Notes: generated from the letters alone by a model not told the origin. Counted from the first letter of the stretch, positions 1 to 7,704 are shown. The stretch is 64,000 bases of DNA from Hyphomicrobiales bacterium (GCA_017304475.1 JAFKKV010000014.1:62001-126000), one strand, 5' to 3'. Made by a program: numbers and translations.

Positions 1-670
1 AATTCGCCGCATGCGGATGCAGCAGCGACAGGCCGCAGTCGAACAGCGCCGCCTCGACGAACTGACCGCGCCCGCTGCTCTTGCGGTGGTTCAACGCCAG
101 CAGGATGCCGATCACCGCATTGAGCCCGGTGACCATGTCGACGACCGGCAGGCCGACCCGCAGCGGTTCACCGCCCTGCTCGCCATTGACCGACATCAGG
201 CCGGCCATGGCCTGGATCACCGCGTCGTAGCCGGGCAATCCACCGAGCGGACCATCGGCGCCGAAACCGCTGATCCGGCAATGGATGAGCTTCGGGAAGC
301 GCGCCGCCAGCACGTCGCCATAGCCCAGGCCCCATTTCTCCAGGGTGCCGGTCTTGAAATTCTCGACCAGCACGTCGGCATCCTCGAGCAGGCGCAACAG
401 CACGTCGCGCGCCGCCGGCTGGCCGAGATCGAGCGCCAGGCCCCGCTTGTTGCGGTTGACGCCAATAAAATAGGACGCCGTCTCGTCCTGGAACGGCGGC
501 CCCCAGCCGCGGGTCTCGTCGCCGCCGGGCGGTTCGATCTTGATCACCTCGGCGCCGTGATCGCCGAGGATCTGGGTCGCGAAGGGGCCGCCCAGCACCC
601 GCGACAGGTCGATCACCCTGAGCCCGGCAAGCGCCCCGGCCCCCGTCGCCGCGTTCACGGGGCCGGTCAC
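1..670 (-). CDS. CaiB/BaiF (family III) CoA-transferase, C-terminus cut by window edge
   Basis: This gene encodes the N-terminal 223 residues of a family III CoA-transferase, an enzyme that moves CoA between carboxylic acids. The translation opens with a typical N-terminal core, GLRVIDLSRVLGGPFATQ followed by a GAEVIKIEPPGGDETR stretch and a LLRLLEDADVLVENF segment, which are hallmarks of the family. The remaining half, about 170 residues by family length, lies outside the window. A GTG start at 670 is chosen because it overlaps the TGA stop of the upstream acyl-CoA dehydrogenase gene (GTGA), which suggests translational coupling. A second GTG at 658 is possible. The pairing with an acyl-CoA dehydrogenase suggests activation and oxidation of an organic acid; the substrate is not determined. 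Confidence 0.9.
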   Translation of the reverse strand, partial: MTGPVNAATGAGALAGLRVIDLSRVLGGPFATQILGDHGAEVIKIEPPGGDETRGWGPPFQDETASYFIGVNRNKRGLALDLGQPAARDVLLRLLEDADVLVENFKTGTLEKWGLGYGDVLAARFPKLIHCRISGFGADGPLGGLPGYDAVIQAMAGLMSVNGEQGGEPLRVGLPVVDMVTGLNAVIGILLALNHRKSSGRGQFVEAALFDCGLSLLHPHAAN

Positions 671-2412
671 GACACGGGCCCCACATCGAGGCTCATCGCC
701 AGCGCGGCATCGACTGGCGCCTGGTCGAGCAGCGCGTCGCAGAGCGCGGCCGCGTCGTCATCGGCCGCCAGCGGATCGCGCGGCAGAAGCTTGTGCCGCA
801 GCACGAGGTGGGCGAGCGCGAGGCGGCGCATGTCGGTGCCGATGCGGGCGGCCTCGAATGCGAGCACGATCGCCGAGGCCGCATGGTAGAGGCCGCTCGC
901 CATCCGGCGCGTCTCGGCCTCCGCGGCGCGATCGGCGCTCACCTGTTCGGCGAAGGCCACGGCGCGGTCGAGCGCCCGGCCGAGCGCCCGCCTGGACGCC
1001 GCCGGGATGCCCGGTGTTTCCAGGAGGCGCAGAAGGTAGCCCTGCAAGACGCCGAGCGTCTGCTCGCGCCGGATCGCGCGAGCGACGTCGAGCGCGACGA
1101 TATTGCTGGTGCCTTCCCAGATCGAGCCGAGATGGGCGTCGCGCAGCACCCGCGCATCCGACCATTCCTCGATATAACCGGAACCGCCACGCACCTCCAT
1201 GCCGTCACCGGCCACCTTGCGCGCGTCGCGGCAGGTGCGGAATTTCATCAAGGGCGTCAGGATGCGCATGAGCTTGGCGGCTTCCGCGTCGCCGGCATCG
1301 GCGCGCTTCAGGCAATCCGCCGTATGCAGCGCCATGGAGCGGCCCTGCTCGGCCGCGACCACCAGCTTGATCAATTGCCGGCGCATCAACGGCAGGGCGA
1401 CGAGCTTGCGGCCGAAGGCCAGGCGATGGCGGGCGATGAACAGCGCCTCGTGCGCCGCGCGCAGCATCAGACCGGCCGAACGCACCGCATTGGAGAGCCG
1501 CGACATGTTGATCATGTCGGTCATCTGCTTGAAGCCCGAGCCGGCCTCGCCGACCAGATAGGCGGTGGCGCCGTCGAGCACGATCTCGCCGCTCGCCATC
1601 GAACGGGTGCCGAGCTTGTCCTTCAGCCTGACGATCCGATAGCTGTTGCGGCGGCCATCGGGCAGGCTGCGCGGCAGCAGGAACAGCGACAATCCGCCGG
1701 TTCCGGCCGCGCCGCCTTCCGGGCGCGCCAGCACCATGGCGAGGTCGGCATCGGCATTGGAGCAGAACCACTTGTCGCCGGTGAGCCGCCAGCTGCCGTC
1801 GCCGGCCGGCCGGGCCATGGTCGTGATGGCGCCGACATCGGAGCCGGCATCCTGCTCGGTCATGAACATGGCGCCCTGGAACAGCGCGTCGAAATCCTGG
1901 CTGACCAATTGGTCGCGGAACCGCGCGACCAGTTCGGGTGCGCCGAATCTGGTCAATGTCCGGGTCAGCGCATCGGTCATGCTGACCGGGCAGCAGAGCC
2001 CGAATTCGGCCTGCACGAACAGCATGGTCAGGCCGTATTTGACCACCGGCGGCAAGGGCGCCGGCCAGCCGAACACACCGGCGCGATGCGACATGGCGGC
2101 GAGCCCGAATTCGGCGAAGGCGTGGCGCTCCATCGCCACATAGCTCGGGTGCTTGTCGATCGACTGCAGGTCGGCGCCGGCGCGCGTGCGTTGCTTCAGC
2201 ACCGGCGGATGGGCGTCGGCCGCCTGCGCCAGCCGGTCGAGATCGGCGCGCACCAGCCCGCCCAGCCGGATGAAATGCGGCTCGACCGCCGCGACCAGGT
2301 CCGGCGCGCCATAGACCCTGAGCAGCCGGGCGAAATCCGGATCGCTCAGATAGGCATTGGTGCCGAAACTGTCGGGGATGTTGCGGTGGATCAGGACGGT
2401 CTCGGCACTCAT
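667..2412 (-). CDS. Acyl-CoA dehydrogenase (AidB-like branch)
   Basis: This is a 581-residue flavoprotein that oxidises an acyl-CoA to the 2,3-enoyl-CoA. It is longer than the usual 380-residue acyl-CoA dehydrogenases and resembles the AidB/isovaleryl-CoA-dehydrogenase-like branch, with an extra C-terminal helical region. Visible motifs include MTEQDAGSDVGA in the middle FAD-binding domain and RDAHLGSIWEGTSNIV. The Glu of the WEGTSNI motif occupies the position of the catalytic base in this superfamily. The start at 2412 (MSAETVLIH) has a GAGGAG Shine-Dalgarno a few bases upstream; an in-frame ATG 11 codons further upstream lacks one. The gene overlaps the CoA-transferase gene by 4 bases and is divergent from the LysR gene at 2529, its probable regulator. 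Confidence 0.93.
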   Translation of the reverse strand: MSAETVLIHRNIPDSFGTNAYLSDPDFARLLRVYGAPDLVAAVEPHFIRLGGLVRADLDRLAQAADAHPPVLKQRTRAGADLQSIDKHPSYVAMERHAFAEFGLAAMSHRAGVFGWPAPLPPVVKYGLTMLFVQAEFGLCCPVSMTDALTRTLTRFGAPELVARFRDQLVSQDFDALFQGAMFMTEQDAGSDVGAITTMARPAGDGSWRLTGDKWFCSNADADLAMVLARPEGGAAGTGGLSLFLLPRSLPDGRRNSYRIVRLKDKLGTRSMASGEIVLDGATAYLVGEAGSGFKQMTDMINMSRLSNAVRSAGLMLRAAHEALFIARHRLAFGRKLVALPLMRRQLIKLVVAAEQGRSMALHTADCLKRADAGDAEAAKLMRILTPLMKFRTCRDARKVAGDGMEVRGGSGYIEEWSDARVLRDAHLGSIWEGTSNIVALDVARAIRREQTLGVLQGYLLRLLETPGIPAASRRALGRALDRAVAFAEQVSADRAAEAETRRMASGLYHAASAIVLAFEAARIGTDMRRLALAHLVLRHKLLPRDPLAADDDAAALCDALLDQAPVDAALAMSLDVGPVS

Positions 2413-2485
2413 CGGCGGCTCCTCGTCTGCCGCGATGGTTAGCAAGGGGGCTGGACCGCCTCCAATATTGATTTAGCATCCGGCA

Positions 2486-2501
2486 ATAGCGAAAAGGCTA
2501 T
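2486..2501. promoter_or_regulatory. LysR-type operator candidate between acyl-CoA dehydrogenase and lysR
   Basis: The perfect inverted repeat ATAGC-N6-GCTAT lies in the 116-bp divergent region, 27 bases before the lysR start and about 74 bases before the dehydrogenase start. Its size and dyad form fit binding sites of LysR-type regulators. The assignment is by position and symmetry only. Confidence 0.5.
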
Positions 2502-2528
2502 CGATGGCACCAGGAAAGGCCCCGGTCG

Positions 2529-3431
2529 ATGGCACCGACCTTTCGTCAATTGCGCTATTTCGCGGTGCTCGCCGAGGAGCTGCATTTCGGCCGGGCGGCG
2601 CGGCGCCTCAACATGTCGCAGCCGCCGCTCAGCACCGGCATCCGCCAGCTGGAGGAGGACCTGCAGGTCCAGTTGCTGGAACGCTCGAGCCGCCGGGTGA
2701 CCTTGACGCGGGCCGGGGAAACCTTCGCGGCGCGGGCCCGCATGCTGCTCGGCCAATTATCCGAGGCCGAGGCGCTGACCCGCAAGATCGCCGCCAGCCC
2801 GGGGGGCGTGGTGCGCGTCGGCCTCGTGCCCTCGATGATCTTCCGCGGCCTGCCCGGCATGCTGCACGAATTCCGCGAGCGCCATGCCGGCTATACCGTC
2901 GAGATCCGCGAGATGAATTCGGCGACCCAGCTCGCGGCGATCTTCGAGAGCAAGATCGATATCGGTTTCGTTCACGGCATGCCCCTGCCGCCGGGCATCG
3001 CCTCGCTCATGATCATGGACGAGCCCTTCGTCTGCTGCCTGCCGGCGGCCCATCCGTTGGCGGCGCTGAAACGCGTGCCGCTGCGCGCGCTGGCGCTGGA
3101 GCCACTGATCATCTTCGCCCGGCCGCTCGCCCCTCATTACCACGACCATATTATCGGGCTGTTCCACGCGGCCGGCGTCGAGCCGCGCATCATGCACGAG
3201 GTGAGCCATTGGCTAACCGTGGTGGCGCTGGTCGCCCACGAGCTCGGGGTCGCGCTGGTGCCGCGCTCGCTCGCCCATGCCGGCATCGCGCGCACCGTCT
3301 TCCTGCCGCTGGAAGAAACCACGGCGCTGCACGAGGCGCGCGCCATCTGGTCCTCCAAGGAGCGCCATGATGGGCGCGACCGGCTCATCGCCTGCGTGCG
3401 TGACGTATTGGAGCGCGGCGGTCCGGAATGA
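2529..3431 (+). CDS. LysR-family transcriptional regulator
   Basis: This 300-residue protein has a LysR N-terminal winged helix-turn-helix (residues about 5-62, with FGRAARRLNMSQPPLSTGIRQ) and a C-terminal substrate-binding domain starting near residue 90 (VVRVGLVPSMIF). It is transcribed away from the acyl-CoA dehydrogenase / CoA-transferase pair, the usual arrangement for a LysR protein that controls its divergent neighbours and itself. The inverted repeat at 2486-2501 is the likely operator. The co-inducer is unknown but may be the acid or acyl-CoA handled by the adjacent enzymes. Confidence 0.92.
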   Translation: MAPTFRQLRYFAVLAEELHFGRAARRLNMSQPPLSTGIRQLEEDLQVQLLERSSRRVTLTRAGETFAARARMLLGQLSEAEALTRKIAASPGGVVRVGLVPSMIFRGLPGMLHEFRERHAGYTVEIREMNSATQLAAIFESKIDIGFVHGMPLPPGIASLMIMDEPFVCCLPAAHPLAALKRVPLRALALEPLIIFARPLAPHYHDHIIGLFHAAGVEPRIMHEVSHWLTVVALVAHELGVALVPRSLAHAGIARTVFLPLEETTALHEARAIWSSKERHDGRDRLIACVRDVLERGGPE

Positions 3432-3476
3432 TCAGCCGCAGGCGATCGCGATTCCACAGGTCTCTGGCCGCAGGCC

Positions 3477-4664
3477 TCAGGCCGGGGACTTGTCGCGGAC
3501 CAGGATGCCCAGCGCCACCAGCCGTCGGCAGAAGGCCAGCGCCGGCTCGCCGCCAAGCGACCTTGGCGTGGCACCGTCTTCGAGCGCCGCGAGCCAGTCG
3601 AGTTCGGCCGCGGTCAGCTTTTCCGCCTCGCCGGCCCAGCGCAATTCCGCCCCCTCGCCCACCGGCACCACATAGTGGTGCACCGAATCGGCCAGGATCA
3701 GCCGGTCGTCGGCGCCGGGCGCCGGCGCCAGCAGGCCGCGGCCGGACAACGGCATGCGGTCGGTCGCCAGCTGCTGCAGGAACTGCATCGAAGCCAGATC
3801 GAGCCCGGTCTCGGTCGAGACCAAAGCCAGCCGCTCGGCCGCCGCCGCCGGCAGCCGGCCACGGGCCGCCTCGTCATTCAACCGCCAGGTACGGAACGAC
3901 TGGCGCAGGGCCGGCTCGCGCGCCTCCATCTGGTCGATCGCCGCCCGCAGGGCATCGGCCCAGCTCGGCTCGAGCAAGCCGATCGTGGCATGCAGCGACG
4001 GCTCGCCGCCGCCCTGGACGGACGCGTCGTGCAGCACGCCGCGCGGCACATAGAGCACGTCGCCGGCGCGCAGCACGACCTCGCGGCCGCCGGCCGGATC
4101 GGCCTTGTGGATCGCCCCGTTCCACGGCGTCTTGCGTGTGGCGTCGGGAACGATCGCCTCGCCCCAGACCCGCCAGCGCTTCTCGCCGGCCACCTGCAGC
4201 ACCAGGACGTCATGGGTGTCGTAATGGGTCCGGAAGCCCTGGGCTCCCGGCGGGGTCAGGTAGATATTGGCCTGGACCGCGTGCAGGAAGATGCGCTCCA
4301 GCCCCCGGCAGAAGCGCGCCAGCGGCGGATGGAATTCGTGGAACTGCGACACGACCAGCGTCGCGCCGCCGTCGAACAGGGCGAACAGCCGGGACGGATC
4401 GGCCTTGCCGTCGGAAAAGGTGAACAGCTCGTCCGGCACGCTGGCGCTGCCGCTGCGCCCGCTATCCGCCATGCTGAGGCGCGGGATCTGCGCCGCATCG
4501 GTTTTCAGGAATGCATCGAGATCGGCGATCGACAGCAGCCGATCGAAGCGATTGCGATCGGCGGCCACAAAATGCCGCATGATACCTGCTTCGCGCAGCT
4601 TCAGGCCGTCCTCGATGGACAGGTCGCCGAAGGCGAGCGCGAAGGCTTCCGCGGCCAGCGTCAT
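3477..4664 (-). CDS. JmjC-type (cupin_4-like) 2-oxoglutarate/Fe(II) oxygenase
   Basis: This 395-residue protein has the fold signature of the JmjC ribosomal-oxygenase group (YcfD/MINA53/NO66-like), enzymes that hydroxylate protein side chains using Fe(II) and 2-oxoglutarate. The iron facial triad is visible as H147-x-D149 in the FRTHYDTHDVLVLQVAGEKRW segment and H212 in GDVLYVPRGVLHDAS. The C-terminal 150 residues resemble the helical and winged-helix extension of these enzymes. A GAGGA Shine-Dalgarno precedes the ATG at 4664. It lies 34 bases downstream of the small secreted repeat protein gene on the same strand, so the two are probably co-transcribed. Its substrate is unknown; the neighbouring Arg-rich repeat protein is an obvious candidate, and ribosomal protein hydroxylation is the alternative. 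Confidence 0.82.
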   Translation of the reverse strand: MTLAAEAFALAFGDLSIEDGLKLREAGIMRHFVAADRNRFDRLLSIADLDAFLKTDAAQIPRLSMADSGRSGSASVPDELFTFSDGKADPSRLFALFDGGATLVVSQFHEFHPPLARFCRGLERIFLHAVQANIYLTPPGAQGFRTHYDTHDVLVLQVAGEKRWRVWGEAIVPDATRKTPWNGAIHKADPAGGREVVLRAGDVLYVPRGVLHDASVQGGGEPSLHATIGLLEPSWADALRAAIDQMEAREPALRQSFRTWRLNDEAARGRLPAAAAERLALVSTETGLDLASMQFLQQLATDRMPLSGRGLLAPAPGADDRLILADSVHHYVVPVGEGAELRWAGEAEKLTAAELDWLAALEDGATPRSLGGEPALAFCRRLVALGILVRDKSPA

Positions 4665-4698
4665 GTGATCCTCAATGCACGGGATTGCGCTGGACGGC

Positions 4699-5064
4699 TT
4701 ACCAGCCGCGACCGCCGCCGCGCGGGTCGCGCGGATCGTTGTCGGTGACGCGAGCCCGGCGGCGATAGGTTCTCACCCGGCCGCGGCCTTCCGCGTCATA
4801 GGGATCGTTGTCGGTGCCGCGCCGGCGAATATAGCGCCCGCGGCCGCGGCCTTCGCGATCATAGGGATCGCTGTCGGTCACCCGCAACCGCTGGGCTTCG
4901 GCGGGCGCCGGGGCGACCACGGCTCCAACCGTCACGAGCGCCGCCGCGCCGAGCGCCGTCTTGAACATGAACAAACGACGGCTCAAAGCCTTGTCCGGTG
5001 CAGCCGGGGTTTCCGGCGTCACGGCGTCCTGCTGCATGCCCTTGTCATTGATCGCATCGCTCAT
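4699..5064 (-). CDS. Small Tat-exported protein with three TDxDPYDxEGRGR repeats
   Basis: This is a 121-residue protein of no recognised family. Residues 28-58 form a twin-arginine-like signal (SRRLFMFK, then a hydrophobic Ala/Val stretch, then a likely cleavage site after AEA). The mature part of about 63 residues is almost entirely three degenerate repeats: residues 63-75 (TDSDPYDREGRGR), 84-96 (TDNDPYDAEGRGR) and 107-119 (TDNDPRDPRGGGR), separated by Arg-rich linkers. The Asp/Asn pattern could bind a metal ion such as calcium, or the repeats could be modification targets. AGGAG stands ahead of the start. The JmjC oxygenase gene follows after 34 bases. Export through Tat and any modification are inferences. 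Confidence 0.75.
   Translation of the reverse strand: MSDAINDKGMQQDAVTPETPAAPDKALSRRLFMFKTALGAAALVTVGAVVAPAPAEAQRLRVTDSDPYDREGRGRGRYIRRRGTDNDPYDAEGRGRVRTYRRRARVTDNDPRDPRGGGRGW
4708..4878 (-). repeat. Three tandem in-gene repeats coding TDxDPYDxEGRGR
   Basis: Three coding repeats of 39 bases occur at about 4840-4878, 4777-4815 and 4708-4746. On the plus strand each contains a GGATCGTTGTCGGT or GGATCGCTGTCGGT core. The third copy is the most diverged. They point to internal duplication of a short peptide unit in the secreted protein. Confidence 0.8.
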
Positions 5065-5158
5065 CGTGCACTCCTACGTCGCGCCCGTGCCGGTTGCGAA
5101 CGTGAAATCAGAACGGTTCAAATCCTGCCACAGCTTCGGGCATGGACCAACAGAAAAA

Positions 5159-5203
5159 TTGACCTATGGTCAACCTGCGAGGTGACGTAGCACGTCAGGT
5201 CAA
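5159..5203. promoter_or_regulatory. Nested palindrome cluster upstream of the repeat protein / JmjC unit
   Basis: Within 45 bases there are two perfect palindromes, TTGACC-TAT-GGTCAA (5159-5173) and TGACGT-AGC-ACGTCA (5183-5197), and an outer inverted pair TTGACCT / AGGTCAA that frames both (5159-5165 and 5197-5203). GGTCAAC also recurs directly 30 bases apart, close to three helical turns. This density is unlikely by chance and fits a multi-site operator 95-140 bases upstream of the secreted protein gene. The binding protein is unknown. Confidence 0.55.
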
Positions 5204-5457
5204 CGGTCTGGACTGATTGGGAAAATGACCTAGCCGGCGTAGCGGCGGGCGAGCGGCGAGGCGCTCGCCGGAAGGCATCGGATTGGAGGGGAGGAGACCA
5301 CGTTCAAGGGGTCGCAGATTGCGGTCCCCTCCCGTCCGAGCCATTGAGCCGGCGACGCAATACCAGATGCCGGTTCGCAGATGGTTCTGCACGAGCGATG
5401 CCAGAGACATCGGGCCAGGGGCCAATCAACATGATGTGGCCGGCTAAAGGCCTCACC

Positions 5458-5632
5458 CCTATATGTCGGCCCTACTCCGCAAGACCAGGCGAAGCTCTCG
5501 CGGAATGCCCCTTGCAAAATGCGACGCCCCTCGCAGAATGCGAGGATCGGTGTCCGGCACGAGCCGGTTTTGCCGGTTTGGAGGCAGGTTCTGCGCTCTG
5601 GCCGTTGCGCCGGGCGCGGGCCTCCTATATGT
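5458..5632 (+). promoter_or_regulatory. Duplicated CTATAT -10-like elements ahead of typA
   Basis: The nonamer CCTATATGT occurs at 5458-5466 and again at 5624-5632. CTATAT is a good match to the alphaproteobacterial -10 consensus, but neither copy has a convincing -35 box at 16-18 bases. They may mark two promoters reading toward typA; the evidence is sequence similarity only. Confidence 0.35.
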
Positions 5633-5649
5633 GCACCGCAGCAAGGCAT

Positions 5650-5680
5650 GCGGGCCCACGGTTCACGGGGGCCCGCTTTT
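5650..5680 (+). terminator. Intrinsic terminator or attenuator in the typA leader
   Basis: The 8-bp perfect stem GCGGGCCC / GGGCCCGC with an 11-base loop is followed directly by TTTT. It ends only 26 bases before the typA start codon. It must either stop a short upstream transcript or work as a conditional attenuator of typA. Confidence 0.65.
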
Positions 5681-5706
5681 CGCTTTCCGCGACGGACGTC
5701 CGCACC

Positions 5707-7533
5707 ATGAACATGCGCAATATCGCCATCATCGCCCACGTCGACCATGGCAAGACCACGCTGGTCGACAAGTTGCTCCAGCAATCGGGCTCGTTCCGCG
5801 AGAACCAGCGCGTGGCCGAACGCGTGATGGATTCGAACGACCTCGAGAAGGAACGCGGCATCACGATCCTCGCCAAGGCGACCTCGGTCGTCTGGAAGGA
5901 CACGCGCATCAATATCGTCGACACCCCCGGCCACGCCGATTTCGGCGGCGAGGTCGAGCGCATCCTGTCGATGGTCGACGGCGCGATCGTGCTGGTGGAC
6001 GCCGCCGAGGGCCCGATGCCGCAGACCAAATTCGTGGTCGGCAAGGCCCTGAAGATCGGCCTGCGCCCGATCGTCGCGATCAACAAGATCGACCGGCCCG
6101 ACGCCCGCCACCAGGAAGTCATCAACGAGGTCTTTGACCTGTTCGCGGCGCTCGACGCCAATGACGACCAGCTCGATTTCCCGATCCTCTACGGCTCCGG
6201 CCGCGAAGGCTGGATGGCCGCCAAGCCGGAAGGCCCGATCGACCAGGGCCTCGCGCCGCTGTTCGACCTCGTGCTGCAGCACGTCCCGCCGGCCAAGGTC
6301 GAGCCGGGCGCCTTCCGCATGCTCGGCACGCTGCTCGAGGCCAATCCCTTCCTCGGCCGCATGATCACCGGCCGCATCTCGTCGGGCACGGTCAAGCCGA
6401 ACCAGGCCATCAAGGTCCTGGCCCGTGACGGCAGCGTGGTCGAAACCGGCCGCGTCTCGAAGATCCTCGCCTTCCGCGGCATCGAGCGCCAGCCGATCGA
6501 AGAGGGCGTCGCCGGCGACATCGTCGCCATTGCCGGCCTGTCCAAGGGATCGGTCGCCGACACCTTCTGCGCGCCCGAGATCGACACCCCGATCCAGGCC
6601 CAGCCGATCGACCCGCCGACCGTCACCATGAGCTTCATCGTCAACGATTCGCCGCTTGCCGGCACCGAAGGCGACAAGGTGACCAGCCGCATGATCCGCG
6701 ACCGCCTGCTCAAGGAGGCCGAGGGCAATGTCACGCTGAAGATCGAGGAAAGCCCGGACAAGGATTCCTTCTTCGTCTCCGGCCGCGGCGAATTGCAGCT
6801 CGCCATCCTGATCGAGACCATGCGCCGCGAGGGCTTCGAGATCGCCGTGTCGCGGCCGCGCGTCGTCCTGCAGAAGGGCGATGACGGCGTGACGCTGGAG
6901 CCGATCGAGGAAGTGCTGATCGACGTCGACGAGGAGCATTCCGGCGTCGTCGTGCAGAAGATGAGCGAGCGCAAGGCCGAGATGATCGAGATGCGGCCTT
7001 CGGGCGGCAACCGGCTCCGGCTGGTGTTCCACGCGCCGACCCGCGGCCTGATCGGCTATCAGGGCGAGCTGATGACCGATACCCGCGGCACGGCGATCAT
7101 GAACCGCCTGTTCCACGCCTATGAGCCCTATCGGGGCGAGATCGCCGGCCGCATCAACGGCGTGCTGATCTCCAACGATATCGGCGAGGCGGTCGCCTAT
7201 GCCATGTGGAACCTGGAAGATCGCGGCCCGATGGTCATCGACCCCGGCGTGCGTGTCTATCGCGGCATGATCATCGGCATCCACAACCGCGACAACGACC
7301 TCGAAGTGAACGTGCTGAAGGGCAAGAAGCTCACCAATATCCGCACGACCTCGAAGGACGAGGCGGTGCGCCTGACGCCGCCGATCCGCATGACGCTGGA
7401 AAAGGCGCTCGCCTGGATCCAGGACGACGAGCTGGTCGAGGTCACGCCGAAATCGATCCGCCTGCGCAAGACCTATCTCGACCCGAACGACCGCAAGCGC
7501 TTCGAACGCTCGTCCAAGGAGGCCGTGGGCTGA
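5707..7533 (+). CDS. typA: Ribosome-associated GTPase TypA/BipA
   Basis: This 608-residue translational GTPase binds the 70S ribosome and supports ribosome assembly and stress or cold adaptation. The G1 motif AHVDHGKTT (residues 10-18), the G3 motif DTPGHADFGGEVER and the G4 motif NKID are present. They are followed by EF-Tu-like domain 2, EF-G-like domains and the BipA-specific C-terminal domain (GxRVYRGMIIGIHNRDNDLEVN segment). The length matches the family (about 605-610). The ATG at 5707 is chosen because MNMRNIAIIAHVDHG is the usual N-terminus; the frame is open far upstream but that part has no family resemblance. A terminator-like hairpin sits in its leader. Confidence 0.97.
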   Translation: MNMRNIAIIAHVDHGKTTLVDKLLQQSGSFRENQRVAERVMDSNDLEKERGITILAKATSVVWKDTRINIVDTPGHADFGGEVERILSMVDGAIVLVDAAEGPMPQTKFVVGKALKIGLRPIVAINKIDRPDARHQEVINEVFDLFAALDANDDQLDFPILYGSGREGWMAAKPEGPIDQGLAPLFDLVLQHVPPAKVEPGAFRMLGTLLEANPFLGRMITGRISSGTVKPNQAIKVLARDGSVVETGRVSKILAFRGIERQPIEEGVAGDIVAIAGLSKGSVADTFCAPEIDTPIQAQPIDPPTVTMSFIVNDSPLAGTEGDKVTSRMIRDRLLKEAEGNVTLKIEESPDKDSFFVSGRGELQLAILIETMRREGFEIAVSRPRVVLQKGDDGVTLEPIEEVLIDVDEEHSGVVVQKMSERKAEMIEMRPSGGNRLRLVFHAPTRGLIGYQGELMTDTRGTAIMNRLFHAYEPYRGEIAGRINGVLISNDIGEAVAYAMWNLEDRGPMVIDPGVRVYRGMIIGIHNRDNDLEVNVLKGKKLTNIRTTSKDEAVRLTPPIRMTLEKALAWIQDDELVEVTPKSIRLRKTYLDPNDRKRFERSSKEAVG

Positions 7534-7560
7534 GCCGCCCGCGGCGATCCCGATAGTCCA

Positions 7561-7606
7561 CGAATGTCCGACATTCGACGAATGTCCGGCGCGCCACGAA
7601 TGTCCG
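7561..7606. promoter_or_regulatory. Three 18-bp-spaced CGAATGTCCG repeats, operator-like
   Basis: CGAATGTCCG occurs at 7561-7570, 7579-7588 and 7597-7606, a perfect 18-bp period. The first copy is part of the palindrome CGAATGT-CCG-ACATTCG (7561-7577). A broken inverted copy, CGGACAT-GCT-CATTCG (7680-7695), abuts the Shine-Dalgarno of the cytochrome gene. The set lies between typA and the cytochrome c gene and looks like an operator for a cooperative DNA-binding regulator. Confidence 0.55.
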
Positions 7607-7639
7607 GTGCGCCGAGTTGTGAATTGTGGTCAGCCTCGT

Positions 7640-7655
7640 CCATTCACTAGAATGG
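7640..7655. promoter_or_regulatory. Inverted repeat CCATTC-N4-GAATGG upstream of the cytochrome gene
   Basis: A perfect 6-bp inverted repeat with a 4-base loop sits 50 bases before the cytochrome c start and shares the GAATG core of the 18-bp repeats upstream. It may be a further half-site pair or a small hairpin. Confidence 0.35.
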
Positions 7656-7704
7656 GTATAGAGTGACCGGCGCGGATGCCGGACATGCTCATTCGAGGAA
7701 CGCC

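Larger units (their letters stand above)
5065..5706. other. 642-bp intergenic region between the repeat-protein gene and typA
   Basis: No convincing gene is seen here. Small open frames exist but lack family resemblance or ribosome-binding sites. The region holds a nested palindrome cluster (5159-5203), a GC-rich hairpin (5248-5269), a hairpin CCTCGC-AGAAT-GCGAGG, a small terminator-like hairpin CCGGC-ACGA-GCCGG followed by four T (5554-5571), two identical CCTATATGT elements (5458 and 5624) and a strong terminator-like hairpin (5650-5680) just before typA. A small RNA or an attenuated leader is possible. Confidence 0.6.

Noticed and set aside
5195..5425. A 76-codon minus-strand frame in the typA upstream region.
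   Set aside because: No Shine-Dalgarno, no domain and Arg/Pro-rich random-like composition.
5344..5706. In-frame upstream extension of typA by 121 codons.
   Set aside because: The extension shows no similarity to TypA N-termini and spans a terminator hairpin; the ATG at 5707 matches the family start.
5230..7284. A 684-codon open frame antisense to typA.
   Set aside because: It mirrors the codon structure of a highly conserved GTPase gene at high GC, has His/Asp/Arg/Gly-rich low-quality sequence and no family resemblance.
7561..7606. Possible CRISPR or replication iterons.
   Set aside because: Spacers of 8 bases are far too short for CRISPR, and there is no replication initiator gene or AT-rich region nearby; an operator reading fits better.
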